A DNA stretch of 32,713 nt from Candidatus Gastranaerophilales bacterium (GTDB lineage: Bacteria > Cyanobacteriota > Vampirovibrionia > Gastranaerophilales > Gastranaerophilaceae): positions 1-32,713 of the forward strand of contig CALVBO010000016.1 in assembly GCA_944325835.1 (NCBI GenBank), in the 5' to 3' direction. Under the pieces are notes generated by a model. That model worked only from the letters and a program-made list of their open reading frames with translations. It searched no databases and was not told where the DNA came from. Within the stretch, counting starts at the first letter, position 1; each line of letters starts with the position of its first letter. A program made the position numbers and the translations under genes. Below, one piece after another: positions 23,776 to 32,236 of this stretch.

Positions 23776-25418
23776 AAATGGAAGATTTAACAATTCAGAT
23801 TGATGAATTGGAAGAAAGTCATCTTGTAGACAGAATTACAAGAAAATTTGATAACTATGAAAGTACAAGAAGTTCGCAAATATCAGATCTCGCGGCGGTG
23901 AGAAATGCAATTTATGAGATAAAATCACCTGTCAGAGGGGCATGGGATTCTAGAGTTGATCTGCCGAATATGTATGAACTTGCGCAGACACTCAAGGCTC
24001 ATATTACGCAGAATGTTTATTCTCACCCTGAAACTATGTTTGATGTTTCAGGAACCGATCAAGAGTCGCAAGCGTTTGCAAATAAACAAAAAGCTATGCT
24101 TGTTAAAACCTTTGAAGAGATGGATTTTGAATCCGAACTTGAAAAAATAGTCAACGGTATTGTTGAAGCGGGTGAGGCAACGCTTTTTGTCGGCTGGGAA
24201 ACACGGGTTAAACGTACGCGCCGTGCCCAGACTTTTGAAGAAAAAATGCTGGATTTTACTAATAAAGGCTTTGTTATTGAAGAAAAAGTCGTCTATGATA
24301 ACGCAAAAATTAAGTATATTCATCCGGAAGATTTTGTTTTTGATAAGTACGATGCGGATAACTGGGACAGTTGCTCGAAGATTTACAGAACCTTTAAGAC
24401 CCTTGATGAAATCCGTTCGGACAAGGCAAACAATTATCTTAACGAGTTAAAGCTGGAAGATTTGAAGGGAGTGGTGGCAAAAAACAGCAAAAGACCGACC
24501 TCTTTTGATAATAACAAGATTGAGGTTTTTGAATTCCTCGGGGATATAGAACTTAGAAACGGAAAACTTTTGAAAAACTGGTTTATAACCGTTGCCGGCA
24601 GAAAACATATTATACGCTTTGAAAGCAACCCGTTTGTAATAAACCCGTTTATTCACGCAAATATTATTGAAAATCCTGCGACCGGACGCGGAATTTCGCC
24701 TATCAGAGTTGCGCTTGTGCTCAATGATATTTCGTCTGAAATCCTGAATAAACAACTTGATGCGCTGGCACTTACCATGAACCCGCCATATCTTGCGCCG
24801 AAGGGATGTTTTAGAGGTCAACAAAATATCAGTCCCGGTAAAATTATTGAGTATGATGCGGCTTTAATGCCTACAACCCCGACACCGCTGAATTTTGATA
24901 AAGCTATGGTCGGCTGGGATTTCCTTAATTATTTTAAAACAACCATTGAAAGTGCAACCGGTATTTTCAAAAATATGTCCGGAAATATTCAGGAACAGGC
25001 GCGCACGGCAACAGAACTCAACTACTCTGCCAGCGGGCAGGAGTCGCGTTTGAATATGCTGCTGGAAGAAATTAACAGAAAAATTATTATTCCGGCAGTC
25101 GAAAAAACGGCTGATATTATTGCAAATTTCAAACTTGGCAAGGAAACTATTGCTGTTAACGAACACGGTCAAACTTCATTTATGGAAATTGATGATTCTA
25201 TCCGCAACGCAAATTATATTTATCGTTACGGGGATAGAAAAGCAATTTTCGAACGTAAAAGCCGGTTTAAAGAACTCTTTGAGGTCGTTCAGGCTTTTGC
25301 ACAGGTGGATGTAATCGCGCAGAATATCGACTGGCTTGAGTGCTTTAAGTTCGCGCTTGAACAGTATGGAATTGAAAATGTAAATAACTTCTTACTTGAT
25401 AAAGGTACAACTGACTAA
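23766..25418 (+). CDS. phage portal protein
   Basis: A 550-residue protein with the size and layout of podophage/P22-like portals: SPVRGAWDSRVDLPNMYELA and LKAHITQNVYSHPETMFDVSG in the N-terminal wing, YIHPEDFVFDKYDADNWDSC, then GRGISPIRVALVLNDISSEIL and NLS-type ATGIFKNMSGNIQEQARTA near the stem and crown. The portal dodecamer forms the DNA entry ring of the capsid. ATG 23766 has AAGGAGG upstream and overlaps the GNAT gene. It is followed by a long-loop terminator at 25434-25510. Confidence 0.85.
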   Translation: MQLEMEDLTIQIDELEESHLVDRITRKFDNYESTRSSQISDLAAVRNAIYEIKSPVRGAWDSRVDLPNMYELAQTLKAHITQNVYSHPETMFDVSGTDQESQAFANKQKAMLVKTFEEMDFESELEKIVNGIVEAGEATLFVGWETRVKRTRRAQTFEEKMLDFTNKGFVIEEKVVYDNAKIKYIHPEDFVFDKYDADNWDSCSKIYRTFKTLDEIRSDKANNYLNELKLEDLKGVVAKNSKRPTSFDNNKIEVFEFLGDIELRNGKLLKNWFITVAGRKHIIRFESNPFVINPFIHANIIENPATGRGISPIRVALVLNDISSEILNKQLDALALTMNPPYLAPKGCFRGQQNISPGKIIEYDAALMPTTPTPLNFDKAMVGWDFLNYFKTTIESATGIFKNMSGNIQEQARTATELNYSASGQESRLNMLLEEINRKIIIPAVEKTADIIANFKLGKETIAVNEHGQTSFMEIDDSIRNANYIYRYGDRKAIFERKSRFKELFEVVQAFAQVDVIAQNIDWLECFKFALEQYGIENVNNFLLDKGTTD

Positions 25419-25433
25419 ATCTGCTTATTCTTT

Positions 25434-25510
25434 AGTGCCGCTGCTTCCTTTCTTAACTCTTCTCGTCTTAATACCCTAATCATTTACCCTTTTCAGCGGC
25501 ACTTTTTTTT
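25434..25510 (+). terminator. long-loop terminator between portal and large terminase
   Basis: AGTGCCGCTG (25434-25443) and CAGCGGCACT (25494-25503) are perfect ten-base arms, followed by eight T. The 50-base loop is pyrimidine-rich and shows no inner pairing, which is unusual for an intrinsic terminator. It may be a conditional or RNA-binding switch. Confidence 0.65.
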
Positions 25511-25571
25511 ATTGATTGACTTTGCTTTTTGATACAAAACTGGACCGGCTTGAGCGCCGGAGGAGATATTT

Positions 25572-26861
25572 ATGGAATACAATTTACTAAAAGCACAGCG
25601 GGAGTTTTTGGAAATCCCGCATTCATACAGCTTAGATGTAGCGGTTTATCAGGGCGGATACGGCTCCGGCAAAACCTTTGCCGGCTCGCTGCTCGGAATT
25701 TTGCTTGCGCTAAAATTCCCCGGAATTCGCGGGCTTGTCGGAGCGCAGACTTATACCCTTGTCCGTGATACCACGCTGCACACTTATTTTGAACACCTTG
25801 ATAATATGGGTTTTGTTGAAGGCAAGGATTATGAATGGTCATCGACATTGCAAAAACTGGTTTTTCATAATTCATCGGAAATTTTATTCAGGCATTTTGA
25901 GGAGCCTAATAAGTTGAAATCGTTAAACCTCGGGTTTGTAGAAATTGAGGAAATGTCTGATATTCCTTACGACACTTTTAAAATGCTTTTGAGCCGTATG
26001 CGGCAAAAAGTCCGCAAAAGCTGGAAAAATTTTAAGTACAGAATTTTCGGGCACACTAACCCTGAAATGCAGCGGGGCTGGGTTTATAAAACTTTTATTG
26101 AGGATCCGCCGCCCAATTACAGACTGATTTCAGCCCCTACAACGCAGAATATTTATCTGCCAGAGGGCTATTGTGAAGAACTTAAAAAACTTTATGATGA
26201 AAATTATTATAATATTTTTGTTCTGGCGCAAAACGGAGAATACAATAAAGGATTGGTTATCAAGGATTTTACGGACGACAACATCATGGAGATTAAATAT
26301 CAGCCTGAGCTGGATTTGCACATTTCCTGCGACTTCAACGTGGATCCTATGTCGTGGGTTCTGGCGCATAAGACGGAGGATAAAGTTTTTTATTTTGATG
26401 AAATCGTTATGGAAAATACGACTACAGCTAAAGCCTGCGAGGAGTTTCACAGACGATACCCGAACCATAAAGGAAAAGTTATTGTGAACGGTGATGCTTC
26501 TGGCGACAACAGAAGCTGTACGAGTGAGTACACAAATTATGTAATCATCAAGAAAAAACTCCTTCAATACGGTTATGATGTTGATATTAAAATCAAACCG
26601 TTTAACCCGCCGATTAAAAACCGGATTATGGCATTTAATGCTAAAATCCGTTCTGCTGACGGCGAAGTCTGCCTTTTTGTCGATAAAAAATGTGAGAAGC
26701 TTCTCTATAATATCTATAATCTTAAGTATAAAGAAGGCTCTTCCAAAATAGACATTCCGACTTATCAGCAGATAAAGCAATCGAGAGAATTGAAATTCCT
26801 CTCACACCCGATAGATGCGGCCTCTTATCTGGTGGATTTTTACTGGCCGATAACGTTATAA
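25572..26861 (+). CDS. terminase large subunit
   Basis: A 429-residue packaging motor and nuclease. The Walker A is GGYGSGKT (residues 28-35), the Walker B LGFVEIEEMSD (about 120-130) with its two glutamates, and HTNPE near 161 is the coupling motif. The RNase H-like nuclease has aspartates in SCDFNVDP (D254), VNGDASGDN (D308) and HPIDAASYLVD near the C-terminus. This fits the Terminase_3/PBSX-type group. GGAGGAG precedes the ATG, after a terminator and a short CCGGCTTGAGCGCCGG hairpin, so expression may be separate from the upstream genes. Confidence 0.95.
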   Translation: MEYNLLKAQREFLEIPHSYSLDVAVYQGGYGSGKTFAGSLLGILLALKFPGIRGLVGAQTYTLVRDTTLHTYFEHLDNMGFVEGKDYEWSSTLQKLVFHNSSEILFRHFEEPNKLKSLNLGFVEIEEMSDIPYDTFKMLLSRMRQKVRKSWKNFKYRIFGHTNPEMQRGWVYKTFIEDPPPNYRLISAPTTQNIYLPEGYCEELKKLYDENYYNIFVLAQNGEYNKGLVIKDFTDDNIMEIKYQPELDLHISCDFNVDPMSWVLAHKTEDKVFYFDEIVMENTTTAKACEEFHRRYPNHKGKVIVNGDASGDNRSCTSEYTNYVIIKKKLLQYGYDVDIKIKPFNPPIKNRIMAFNAKIRSADGEVCLFVDKKCEKLLYNIYNLKYKEGSSKIDIPTYQQIKQSRELKFLSHPIDAASYLVDFYWPITL

Positions 26862-26880
26862 ACCAACGAAAGGAGCTAAA

Positions 26881-27111
26881 ATGGAACAGGTTTTACAATA
26901 TTCACCTATAATAATTGTGCTGATGATGTTTTTAATTCAGCACAGAATTTTTGTCACTCCGGAGCAGCTTGAGAAAAAACACAGAGAAATAATTGAGAGC
27001 GTTGAAGAACATTTCGTTTCCCTGCACAGCTATAACGAGCTGAAAGAAGGTGTCGCCGAAATGAAAGATAAAATTGACAAAATTTATGATTGCTTAATTA
27101 CTTTCAAGTGA
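26881..27111 (+). CDS. small membrane-anchored coiled-coil protein of the phage module
   Basis: A 76-residue protein with one N-terminal membrane helix (SPIIIVLMMFLIQHRIF) followed by a charged coiled coil (LEKKHREIIESVEEHF, LKEGVAEMKDKIDKIYD). This layout fits spanin-, holin-associated or minor structural proteins that follow large terminase genes; I cannot choose. AAAGGAG precedes the ATG. Its last 18 bases overlap the 3' end of the TerC/DUF475 gene on the opposite strand. Confidence 0.65.
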   Translation: MEQVLQYSPIIIVLMMFLIQHRIFVTPEQLEKKHREIIESVEEHFVSLHSYNELKEGVAEMKDKIDKIYDCLITFK

Positions 27112-28146
27112 TTTTTTCTTTTTATTGTGAAGTATTGAGGAAATCAAGGAAAGTACAATAAATACCAATCCGATAATACCGGTTACGACTTCCGGAACTT
27201 CAATTTCCGTTGAAATTAGCATAATAACAGCGAGGGCGCCAATTGCCCAGTGCGCGCCGTGTTCAAGGTAGAGGAACTGCGCAAGTGTCTTTTTTTCAAC
27301 AAGCATTACCGTGAGCGAGCGGACGAACATCGCACCGATTGCAAGGCCGATTGAAATGATGATGATGTCCTTACTCAGTGCGAATGCGCCGAGTACTCCG
27401 TCGAGCGAAAAAGATGCATCAATTAATTCAAGATACATAAACGCGACAAATCCGCCGCAAACCGCACCTTCTGCGCATTGGGCAAGCCTTTTTTTCTCAC
27501 GCTTTTCCAGATAATGTGCCAGTCCGTCTACGGCAAGATACGTTATTATACCGCTGATTCCGGCAATAATAATTGAAAGCTGTACATCCGGAGTTTTCGC
27601 AAAACTCTGGGTTACAAGAAGTACCGCAAGCGAAATAATGACTTCTATTCCGCGGATATCGTCAAGGTGAGATAACCAGTTTTCAATAGGCTTCAGCCAG
27701 TGTACTGTTTTTTCGTGATCAAAAAAGTAATGTAAAAACAGCATCAGCAGGAAAATTCCGCCGAAGGATACAATCGGGGCGTGGGTAAGATGAAGGTAGT
27801 GTGCATATTTGTCTGCGTCATTAACCGCAATTCTTGCGACTTCTGCCATACTCAGGTTTGCAAAGATTGAAACGACTAAAATCGGGAACAAAAACCGCAT
27901 CCCGAAAACAGCAATCGCAATTCCCCAGGTTAAAAACCTGTGGCGCCAGACATGAGTCATTTTTTCTAACTTCATCGCGTTAACAACAGCATTGTCAAAC
28001 GACAGGCTGACTTCAAGAATTGCAAGTATAAATACAATAAAAATGCTTGTCCAGCCTGTTCCGGGGTGTGAATGCTCCGCCCAGAAATAAGCCGCAATTA
28101 CGCCTAAAATCGTTACTAAATATGACCCGAAAAAATATTCTAACAT
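27094..28146 (-). CDS. TerC/DUF475-family integral membrane protein
   Basis: A 350-residue multi-pass membrane protein with nine to ten hydrophobic segments. ILEVSLSFDNAVV near residue 43 and ELIDASFSLDGVLGAFAL near 230-247 are the acidic, metal-site-like motifs of TerC relatives, the second being a repeat of the first as in the inverted-repeat fold. Family members are linked to metal-ion export (Mn2+ or others) and stress; the substrate here is unknown. Its ATG shares one base with the miaB stop (TAATG), so it is coupled as the last gene of mgtC-miaB-terC. The stop overlaps a convergent phage gene. Confidence 0.88.
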   Translation of the reverse strand: MLEYFFGSYLVTILGVIAAYFWAEHSHPGTGWTSIFIVFILAILEVSLSFDNAVVNAMKLEKMTHVWRHRFLTWGIAIAVFGMRFLFPILVVSIFANLSMAEVARIAVNDADKYAHYLHLTHAPIVSFGGIFLLMLFLHYFFDHEKTVHWLKPIENWLSHLDDIRGIEVIISLAVLLVTQSFAKTPDVQLSIIIAGISGIITYLAVDGLAHYLEKREKKRLAQCAEGAVCGGFVAFMYLELIDASFSLDGVLGAFALSKDIIIISIGLAIGAMFVRSLTVMLVEKKTLAQFLYLEHGAHWAIGALAVIMLISTEIEVPEVVTGIIGLVFIVLSLISSILHNKKKKSLESN

Positions 28147-29465
28147 TAGATTAACTCTCCTGTAACATACCAGGTTTTAGCACCTGTAATTTTTACGTTT
28201 ACAAATTCTCCTGTCCGGTCGGTATCACACGGAATATGAACTATTTTATTATTACGTGTGCGTCCTGTAATAATATTTTTACCTTTGTGGTTTTCAAAAC
28301 TTTCAATTAGAACTTCCATTTCCCGCCCGACAAATTTCTTGTTTGATTTAAGACAATTTTCTTTTACTTTGTCATTGAGTCGTTTTAACCGTTCAAATTT
28401 TGTGTTTTCATCAATATATTTGTCTACCCATTTTGCTGCAACGGTTTTTTCACGCGGTGAATAAGCTGCTGTGTTTGAATAATCAAGCTCAAATTCATCA
28501 ATTGCCGTCAGGGTTTCTTCAAACTGTTCTTCTGTTTCGCCCGGAAATCCCGCAATAAAATCGCTTGTTATCGTAACATCTTTGACTTTATCGCGGACTT
28601 TTTGAACAATTTTAGCATAAGTTTCTCTCTCATAGCGGCGGTTCATTTTCTTCAAAACTTCGCTCGAACCGGATTGCATCGGAATATGAAAATATTCACA
28701 AACTTTATCCAATCTGGTAACGGTTTCAATCAACTCATCCGAAATATCAGTCGGATAAGATGTTACAAAGCGAATTCTGAATTTCCCTTCAATTGCATTT
28801 AAATCTTCTAATAATTGCGCGAGCCGGTAGTGCTTATCTTCAAAATCTTTGCCGTAACTGTCAACGTTTTGCCCGAGAAGCGTAATTTCTTTGAAGCCTT
28901 GAGTGAGAGCGTCTTTTGCTTCTTTTAAAATAACCTCCGGCAGGCGTGAGCGTTCGCGTCCGCGGGTGTAAGGAACAATACAGTAGGTGCAAAAGTTGTT
29001 GCAGCCTTCTGTTATCGGAATCCACGCATTTACGCTTTTAACCCGTTTAATCGGATAATCTTTTGTATCTTCAACGCTGTGTGTTTCTTCGCATTCGCAA
29101 ACCTTGTCGCCGGCTTCCACACGTTTGATTATCTCCGGAAGTTTATATATCTGATGTGTACCAAGTACAAAATCAATATAATGCGCACGTTTGAATAAAT
29201 CTTCACCTTTTTGCTGTGCAACACACCCGCAAAACCCTATTTTTAAATCAGGTTTATTTTTCTTCCACTTGCCCCAGACACCTATGGCACTGTAAGCTTT
29301 ATCCTCGCTCAACTGCCGGATAGAACAGGTGTTAATCATCAACAAATCAGCTTCTTTTGGCTCTTTTGTTTCTTCATAGCCGAAATGCGATAGCATACCG
29401 AGCATTCTTTCCGTGTCGGACTTATTCATCTGGCAGCCCATTGTTTCTATATAAACTTTTTTCAT
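28146..29465 (-). CDS. miaB: tRNA-2-methylthio-N6-dimethylallyladenosine synthase
   Basis: A 439-residue radical-SAM methylthiotransferase that adds a methylthio group to i6A37 in tRNAs reading UNN codons. The N-terminal UPF0004 cysteines appear in ETMGCQMNKSD, NTCSIRQLSEDKAYS and GFCGCVAQQKG. The radical-SAM cluster motif is CNNFCTYCIVPYTRGRERSR (CX3CX2C). A TRAM domain at 375-437 contains GREMEVLIESFE and VNVKITGA. It lies in an operon between mgtC and terC; it starts three bases after mgtC ends. Confidence 0.97.
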   Translation of the reverse strand: MKKVYIETMGCQMNKSDTERMLGMLSHFGYEETKEPKEADLLMINTCSIRQLSEDKAYSAIGVWGKWKKNKPDLKIGFCGCVAQQKGEDLFKRAHYIDFVLGTHQIYKLPEIIKRVEAGDKVCECEETHSVEDTKDYPIKRVKSVNAWIPITEGCNNFCTYCIVPYTRGRERSRLPEVILKEAKDALTQGFKEITLLGQNVDSYGKDFEDKHYRLAQLLEDLNAIEGKFRIRFVTSYPTDISDELIETVTRLDKVCEYFHIPMQSGSSEVLKKMNRRYERETYAKIVQKVRDKVKDVTITSDFIAGFPGETEEQFEETLTAIDEFELDYSNTAAYSPREKTVAAKWVDKYIDENTKFERLKRLNDKVKENCLKSNKKFVGREMEVLIESFENHKGKNIITGRTRNNKIVHIPCDTDRTGEFVNVKITGAKTWYVTGELI

Positions 29466-29468
29466 ATA

Positions 29469-30173
29469 CTATTCCCTAAATTCCTGTACCGAAAGCGCTT
29501 CAATGCCTTCCAGCTTATTAAATACTTTGTAAGTGGATTCAATCGGGTTTCTGCCTACAACTTCTATTACAACGTTAATTTTAGTCCTTTCGCTGTCCGG
29601 CTTTTGAATTTTCTTGGTTATCTCAAAAAGTTTCGGGTACTTGTCAATAACAAATTCATAAATATCATCCGCCGAATCTGTCGGACAGGTCAGGTTAACT
29701 GTTAATCTTCTTGTATTTTTCGTACTTTTGATGAGCATTGATTTTTCAAAAACTCTGACAGATACGAGTACAATTATCGAAATTACGGTTGAGATAACCG
29801 CCAGCGTGTAAAGTCCTGCACCGCAAGCCATACCTATACTTGCGACCATCCAGAGAGTTGCTGCGGTTGTCAGCCCGAACACAGTTGCCCCGTGGCGCAG
29901 AACCGTACCGCCGCCGATAAAACCGATACCTGTTACCACCTGTGCCGCAACACGGGCTGTATCGCGGATTCCGTTTGCATTTTCGCCCGTCACAACGGTC
30001 GGAAATCCGTAGATTGAAATTATTGTAAACAAGCATGCTCCTAAACAAACCAGAATATTTGTTCTAAGGCCGGCGTATTTATTTGTCATTTCGCGCTCTA
30101 AACCGATTGCAAAGCCGAGCAAGCAAGCGCTGAATACACGTAGTAAAATTTCTAAAGTAGAACCTATTTCCAT
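29469..30173 (-). CDS. MgtC/SapB family membrane protein
   Basis: A 234-residue protein with five membrane segments in residues 1-140 and a soluble C-terminal domain. LLGFAIGLEREMTNKYAGLRTNILVCLG and RVAAQVVTGIGFIGGGTVLRHG are the MgtC signatures. MgtC-type proteins affect magnesium homeostasis and membrane ATPase function; in gut bacteria their role is unclear. C-terminal residues 150-234 look like an ACT-like fold (RRLTVNLTCPTDSADDIYEF). It heads the operon with miaB and terC, and has a promoter at 30197-30225. Confidence 0.92.
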   Translation of the reverse strand: MEIGSTLEILLRVFSACLLGFAIGLEREMTNKYAGLRTNILVCLGACLFTIISIYGFPTVVTGENANGIRDTARVAAQVVTGIGFIGGGTVLRHGATVFGLTTAATLWMVASIGMACGAGLYTLAVISTVISIIVLVSVRVFEKSMLIKSTKNTRRLTVNLTCPTDSADDIYEFVIDKYPKLFEITKKIQKPDSERTKINVVIEVVGRNPIESTYKVFNKLEGIEALSVQEFRE

Positions 30174-30196
30174 TCCTTATCCCTTTATCCTCTGCA

Positions 30197-30225
30197 ATTG
30201 TAACATCAAAATATTTACAGGGCAA
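30197..30225 (-). promoter_or_regulatory. mgtC operon promoter
   Basis: Minus-strand TTGCCC (30225-30220), 17-base spacer, TACAAT (30202-30197). The start codon is 24 bases beyond the -10. Confidence 0.6.
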
Positions 30226-30230
30226 GGGTC

Positions 30231-30259
30231 TTGACTAACATGCAAACATGATACATCAA
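30231..30259 (+). promoter_or_regulatory. promoter-like repeat, family copy 3
   Basis: TTGACT (30231-30236), 17-base spacer ending AACATGATA, then CATCAA (30254-30259). The spacer resembles those at 11540 and 32522. A terminator starts at once (30258-30288), so no useful transcript would result; this may be a decayed copy. Confidence 0.4.
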
Positions 30260-30288
30260 AAAGAGCGGTTAAAAAACCGCTCTTTTTT
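30258..30288. terminator. bidirectional terminator of RHH gene
   Basis: AAAAAGAGCGGTT-AAAA-AACCGCTCTTTTTT, a perfect stem with T tracts on both strands, overlapping the stop of the ribbon-helix-helix gene. Confidence 0.9.
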
Positions 30289-30475
30289 ACCCGATTAATT
30301 CTTCCAGAAGATCTGCGTTTTGCTCCGCTTTCTTTGTGTTAGTGTAAGATGCGCGTCTTATGTATGAACGCAGGGCTTCTCTGATTAGTTCGCTGCGTGA
30401 ACGTTGTTCACTATCTGCTACCTCGTTGATTTTCTCCAGAAATTTGTCCGACATAGATACCAAAACTTTAGCCAT
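30287..30475 (-). CDS. ribbon-helix-helix (CopG-like) transcriptional regulator
   Basis: A 62-residue protein: MAKVLVSMSDKFLEKINEVA, then DSEQRSRSELIREALRSYIR, the classic strand-helix-helix with SRSELIREALR. It binds DNA as a dimer. Such proteins are often antitoxins, but no toxin gene is adjacent, so it may be an orphan regulator. The ATG at 30475 is chosen since AAGGAGG lies seven bases before it; the upstream ATG at 30499 would add eight residues that precede this site. Promoter at 30512-30539. Confidence 0.88.
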   Translation of the reverse strand: MAKVLVSMSDKFLEKINEVADSEQRSRSELIREALRSYIRRASYTNTKKAEQNADLLEELIG

Positions 30476-30511
30476 AACTTTACTTACCTCCTTGCACATC
30501 CATAATTTTAT

Positions 30512-30539
30512 TATATCAGATATATATAATTTGACTATA
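30512..30539 (-). promoter_or_regulatory. RHH gene promoter
   Basis: TATAAT (30517-30512) with a poor -35 TAGTCA (30539-30534) at 16 bases. The spacer is an AT repeat (ATATATAT). Confidence 0.4.
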
Positions 30540-30572
30540 CTTTGTAAACTAAAGTAAAGCTTTATTGTGTTT

Positions 30573-32177
30573 TTATTTCTCTAAAGTTTCGGCATCAAGT
30601 TTAGGTGTGGTTATCAGGTCAATATTGTATTTTTCTGCAAACATTGTGAGTATTGCAGGGTTCATAATATTTGGCGAGCAGTTGGCAATCATGATACGTT
30701 TTGCACCGTAAATTTTCATCTGAACTATTACACTGATTGTATTCGGATCGCATTTTTGCAGGAAAAATCTTAAATTATTATCACTCAGATTTATTTTCTG
30801 TAAAAGTTTATCCATAATGGTATGCAGCAGCGGGAAATTGTTCGCAATATTGATTTCAAGGTGTTCTTTGTCGGTATTGATTTTTGAGAAGCTTACGATG
30901 TAGGTATCGTTTGAAAGGTATTTTATAATATCGTTCAAATATATTTCCTGTAAGGTTGATTTTGCGGACATGCCTATGATTAGAAGTCGTTTTATATCTT
31001 TGTTTACAAGTTTTTCGTGAATAATATTAATTTGTTCATCGAGTTCCGTTTCATTAAATCCGGTTATAACGTCGTTTCTTATCTGCCCTTTGTTGAAGCC
31101 TTTTGCAAGCCTTGCGCTTTCGACGATTTTCCCGAATTCATCAGGTGTAACTTTAATTGCGCCTTTTGGCTGAACAGTATCCATAGTAAAAATCCTGCCG
31201 CGGATAAGGTGTTCAATGTTTTGTTTGCTGTGTTTGGTTAGAAGTATGGCACCCGGAAAGGTCGCAAAATCAAAAATACAGTTTTCGTTGCTTGTTCCGT
31301 AGTGACCTACAAAATGCTTAAACTCTTTGAATTTTTTAAACGCATGGGCAACTAAAAGATCTCCGTGTGAATATACGTCTAAATTTTCTTCATCTTTTGT
31401 GTATTCAAGAAATTTGTATAAATCAATCAGGCTGGACCCTGACACAAGAACGGCTTTATTTCGTCTGCTGGAGGTAGAAACCACGGTTTTATTAATTTCT
31501 CCGAAGGTTTCCTGTTGAATTTGGGCGCGTTCTTTCAATATTTCGTTTTCGCAGCCGGCTAAGCTTTTAATTGCGTTTTCAACTTTTTCGACCGGAAATT
31601 TTGTAAAATTATACAAATCCAGTGCGTCAATAACCTTATCAATGGCTTTCTGATTGATTATGTTGTAGTCGGCAAGCTTTAAGATATTAATTGACAGGCT
31701 TTTCAGGTTCAAAAGCAGGATATCGCAATAGAATTTTTCTTCTGTCGTAAGTTTGCTAATCCTTTTCAGGTAAAGTTTTTCGCCCATAGCTATTATGCCG
31801 GATAGCGTTGAAACATTATCAAGATTGATGAATTCAATATTTTCACTGCAATTAATGTTTTTCTTTTTGCAGATAGCACTGTATTGTCTTTGCAGGTTGT
31901 TAAAATTTTTGTTGAGCTTTAATAACATTGCAAAAACCTCGTCATCGGTGTATTCTGCAACAGAAATAAATTCCGAAAGCGCATGAAGAGTTTCTGCCTC
32001 AATTGTAGGAAATGTGTTGCTTAAGCGTTTTAACTTTTTTAGATAATGCGCAATTTCTCTTATTAAAACCAGTATAATTTCCTGAATAGATGAAACATTT
32101 GGAGAAACCGAGCAGGTTCCTTTTGAGCTGCATTCGCTGAAATCGTATTCATTTGCTTTGTAATTGTCGTAAAACAT
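30573..32177 (-). CDS. hybrid cluster protein (Hcp) homologue lacking the cofactor ligands
   Basis: A 534-residue protein collinear with Hcp, a hydroxylamine/NO-reducing enzyme with a 4Fe-4S cluster and an Fe-S-O hybrid cluster. SSKGTCSVSP (18-26), DVYSHGDLLVAHAF (267-280), FPGAILLTKHS (308-317), GRIFTMDTV (327-335) and SPNIMNPAILTMF (501-513) follow Hcp. But ligand sites differ: the first two N-terminal Cys of Hcp align to Y3 and Y6 (C16 and C22 remain); the hybrid-cluster His aligns to S248, Glu to D273, and Cys residues to S317, M403 and F430; WYEQK becomes KCDPN at 475-479. Alignment was by eye. It is probably not a working Hcp; role unknown. Confidence 0.78.
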   Translation of the reverse strand: MFYDNYKANEYDFSECSSKGTCSVSPNVSSIQEIILVLIREIAHYLKKLKRLSNTFPTIEAETLHALSEFISVAEYTDDEVFAMLLKLNKNFNNLQRQYSAICKKKNINCSENIEFINLDNVSTLSGIIAMGEKLYLKRISKLTTEEKFYCDILLLNLKSLSINILKLADYNIINQKAIDKVIDALDLYNFTKFPVEKVENAIKSLAGCENEILKERAQIQQETFGEINKTVVSTSSRRNKAVLVSGSSLIDLYKFLEYTKDEENLDVYSHGDLLVAHAFKKFKEFKHFVGHYGTSNENCIFDFATFPGAILLTKHSKQNIEHLIRGRIFTMDTVQPKGAIKVTPDEFGKIVESARLAKGFNKGQIRNDVITGFNETELDEQINIIHEKLVNKDIKRLLIIGMSAKSTLQEIYLNDIIKYLSNDTYIVSFSKINTDKEHLEINIANNFPLLHTIMDKLLQKINLSDNNLRFFLQKCDPNTISVIVQMKIYGAKRIMIANCSPNIMNPAILTMFAEKYNIDLITTPKLDAETLEK

Positions 32178-32236
32178 TCTTTTTCCTTTTCTAGTAACGT
32201 ACTTATTTCTGTTGTAAAGTTTGTGGCCTGAGCCTT

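Noticed and set aside
26130..26780. Long antisense ORF within the large terminase gene
   Set aside because: The terminase frame has clear motifs across the same stretch; the antisense frame is low-complexity and hydrophobic with no ribosome site.
16697..27111. Attachment-site direct repeats bounding the phage module
   Set aside because: I found no convincing matching pair at the two ends; the right end overlaps the TerC/DUF475 gene by 18 bases, which argues against a clean integration edge.
30231..30288. Active plus-strand small RNA gene at copy 3 of the promoter family
   Set aside because: The predicted transcript start falls inside the terminator stem, leaving no room for a transcript.
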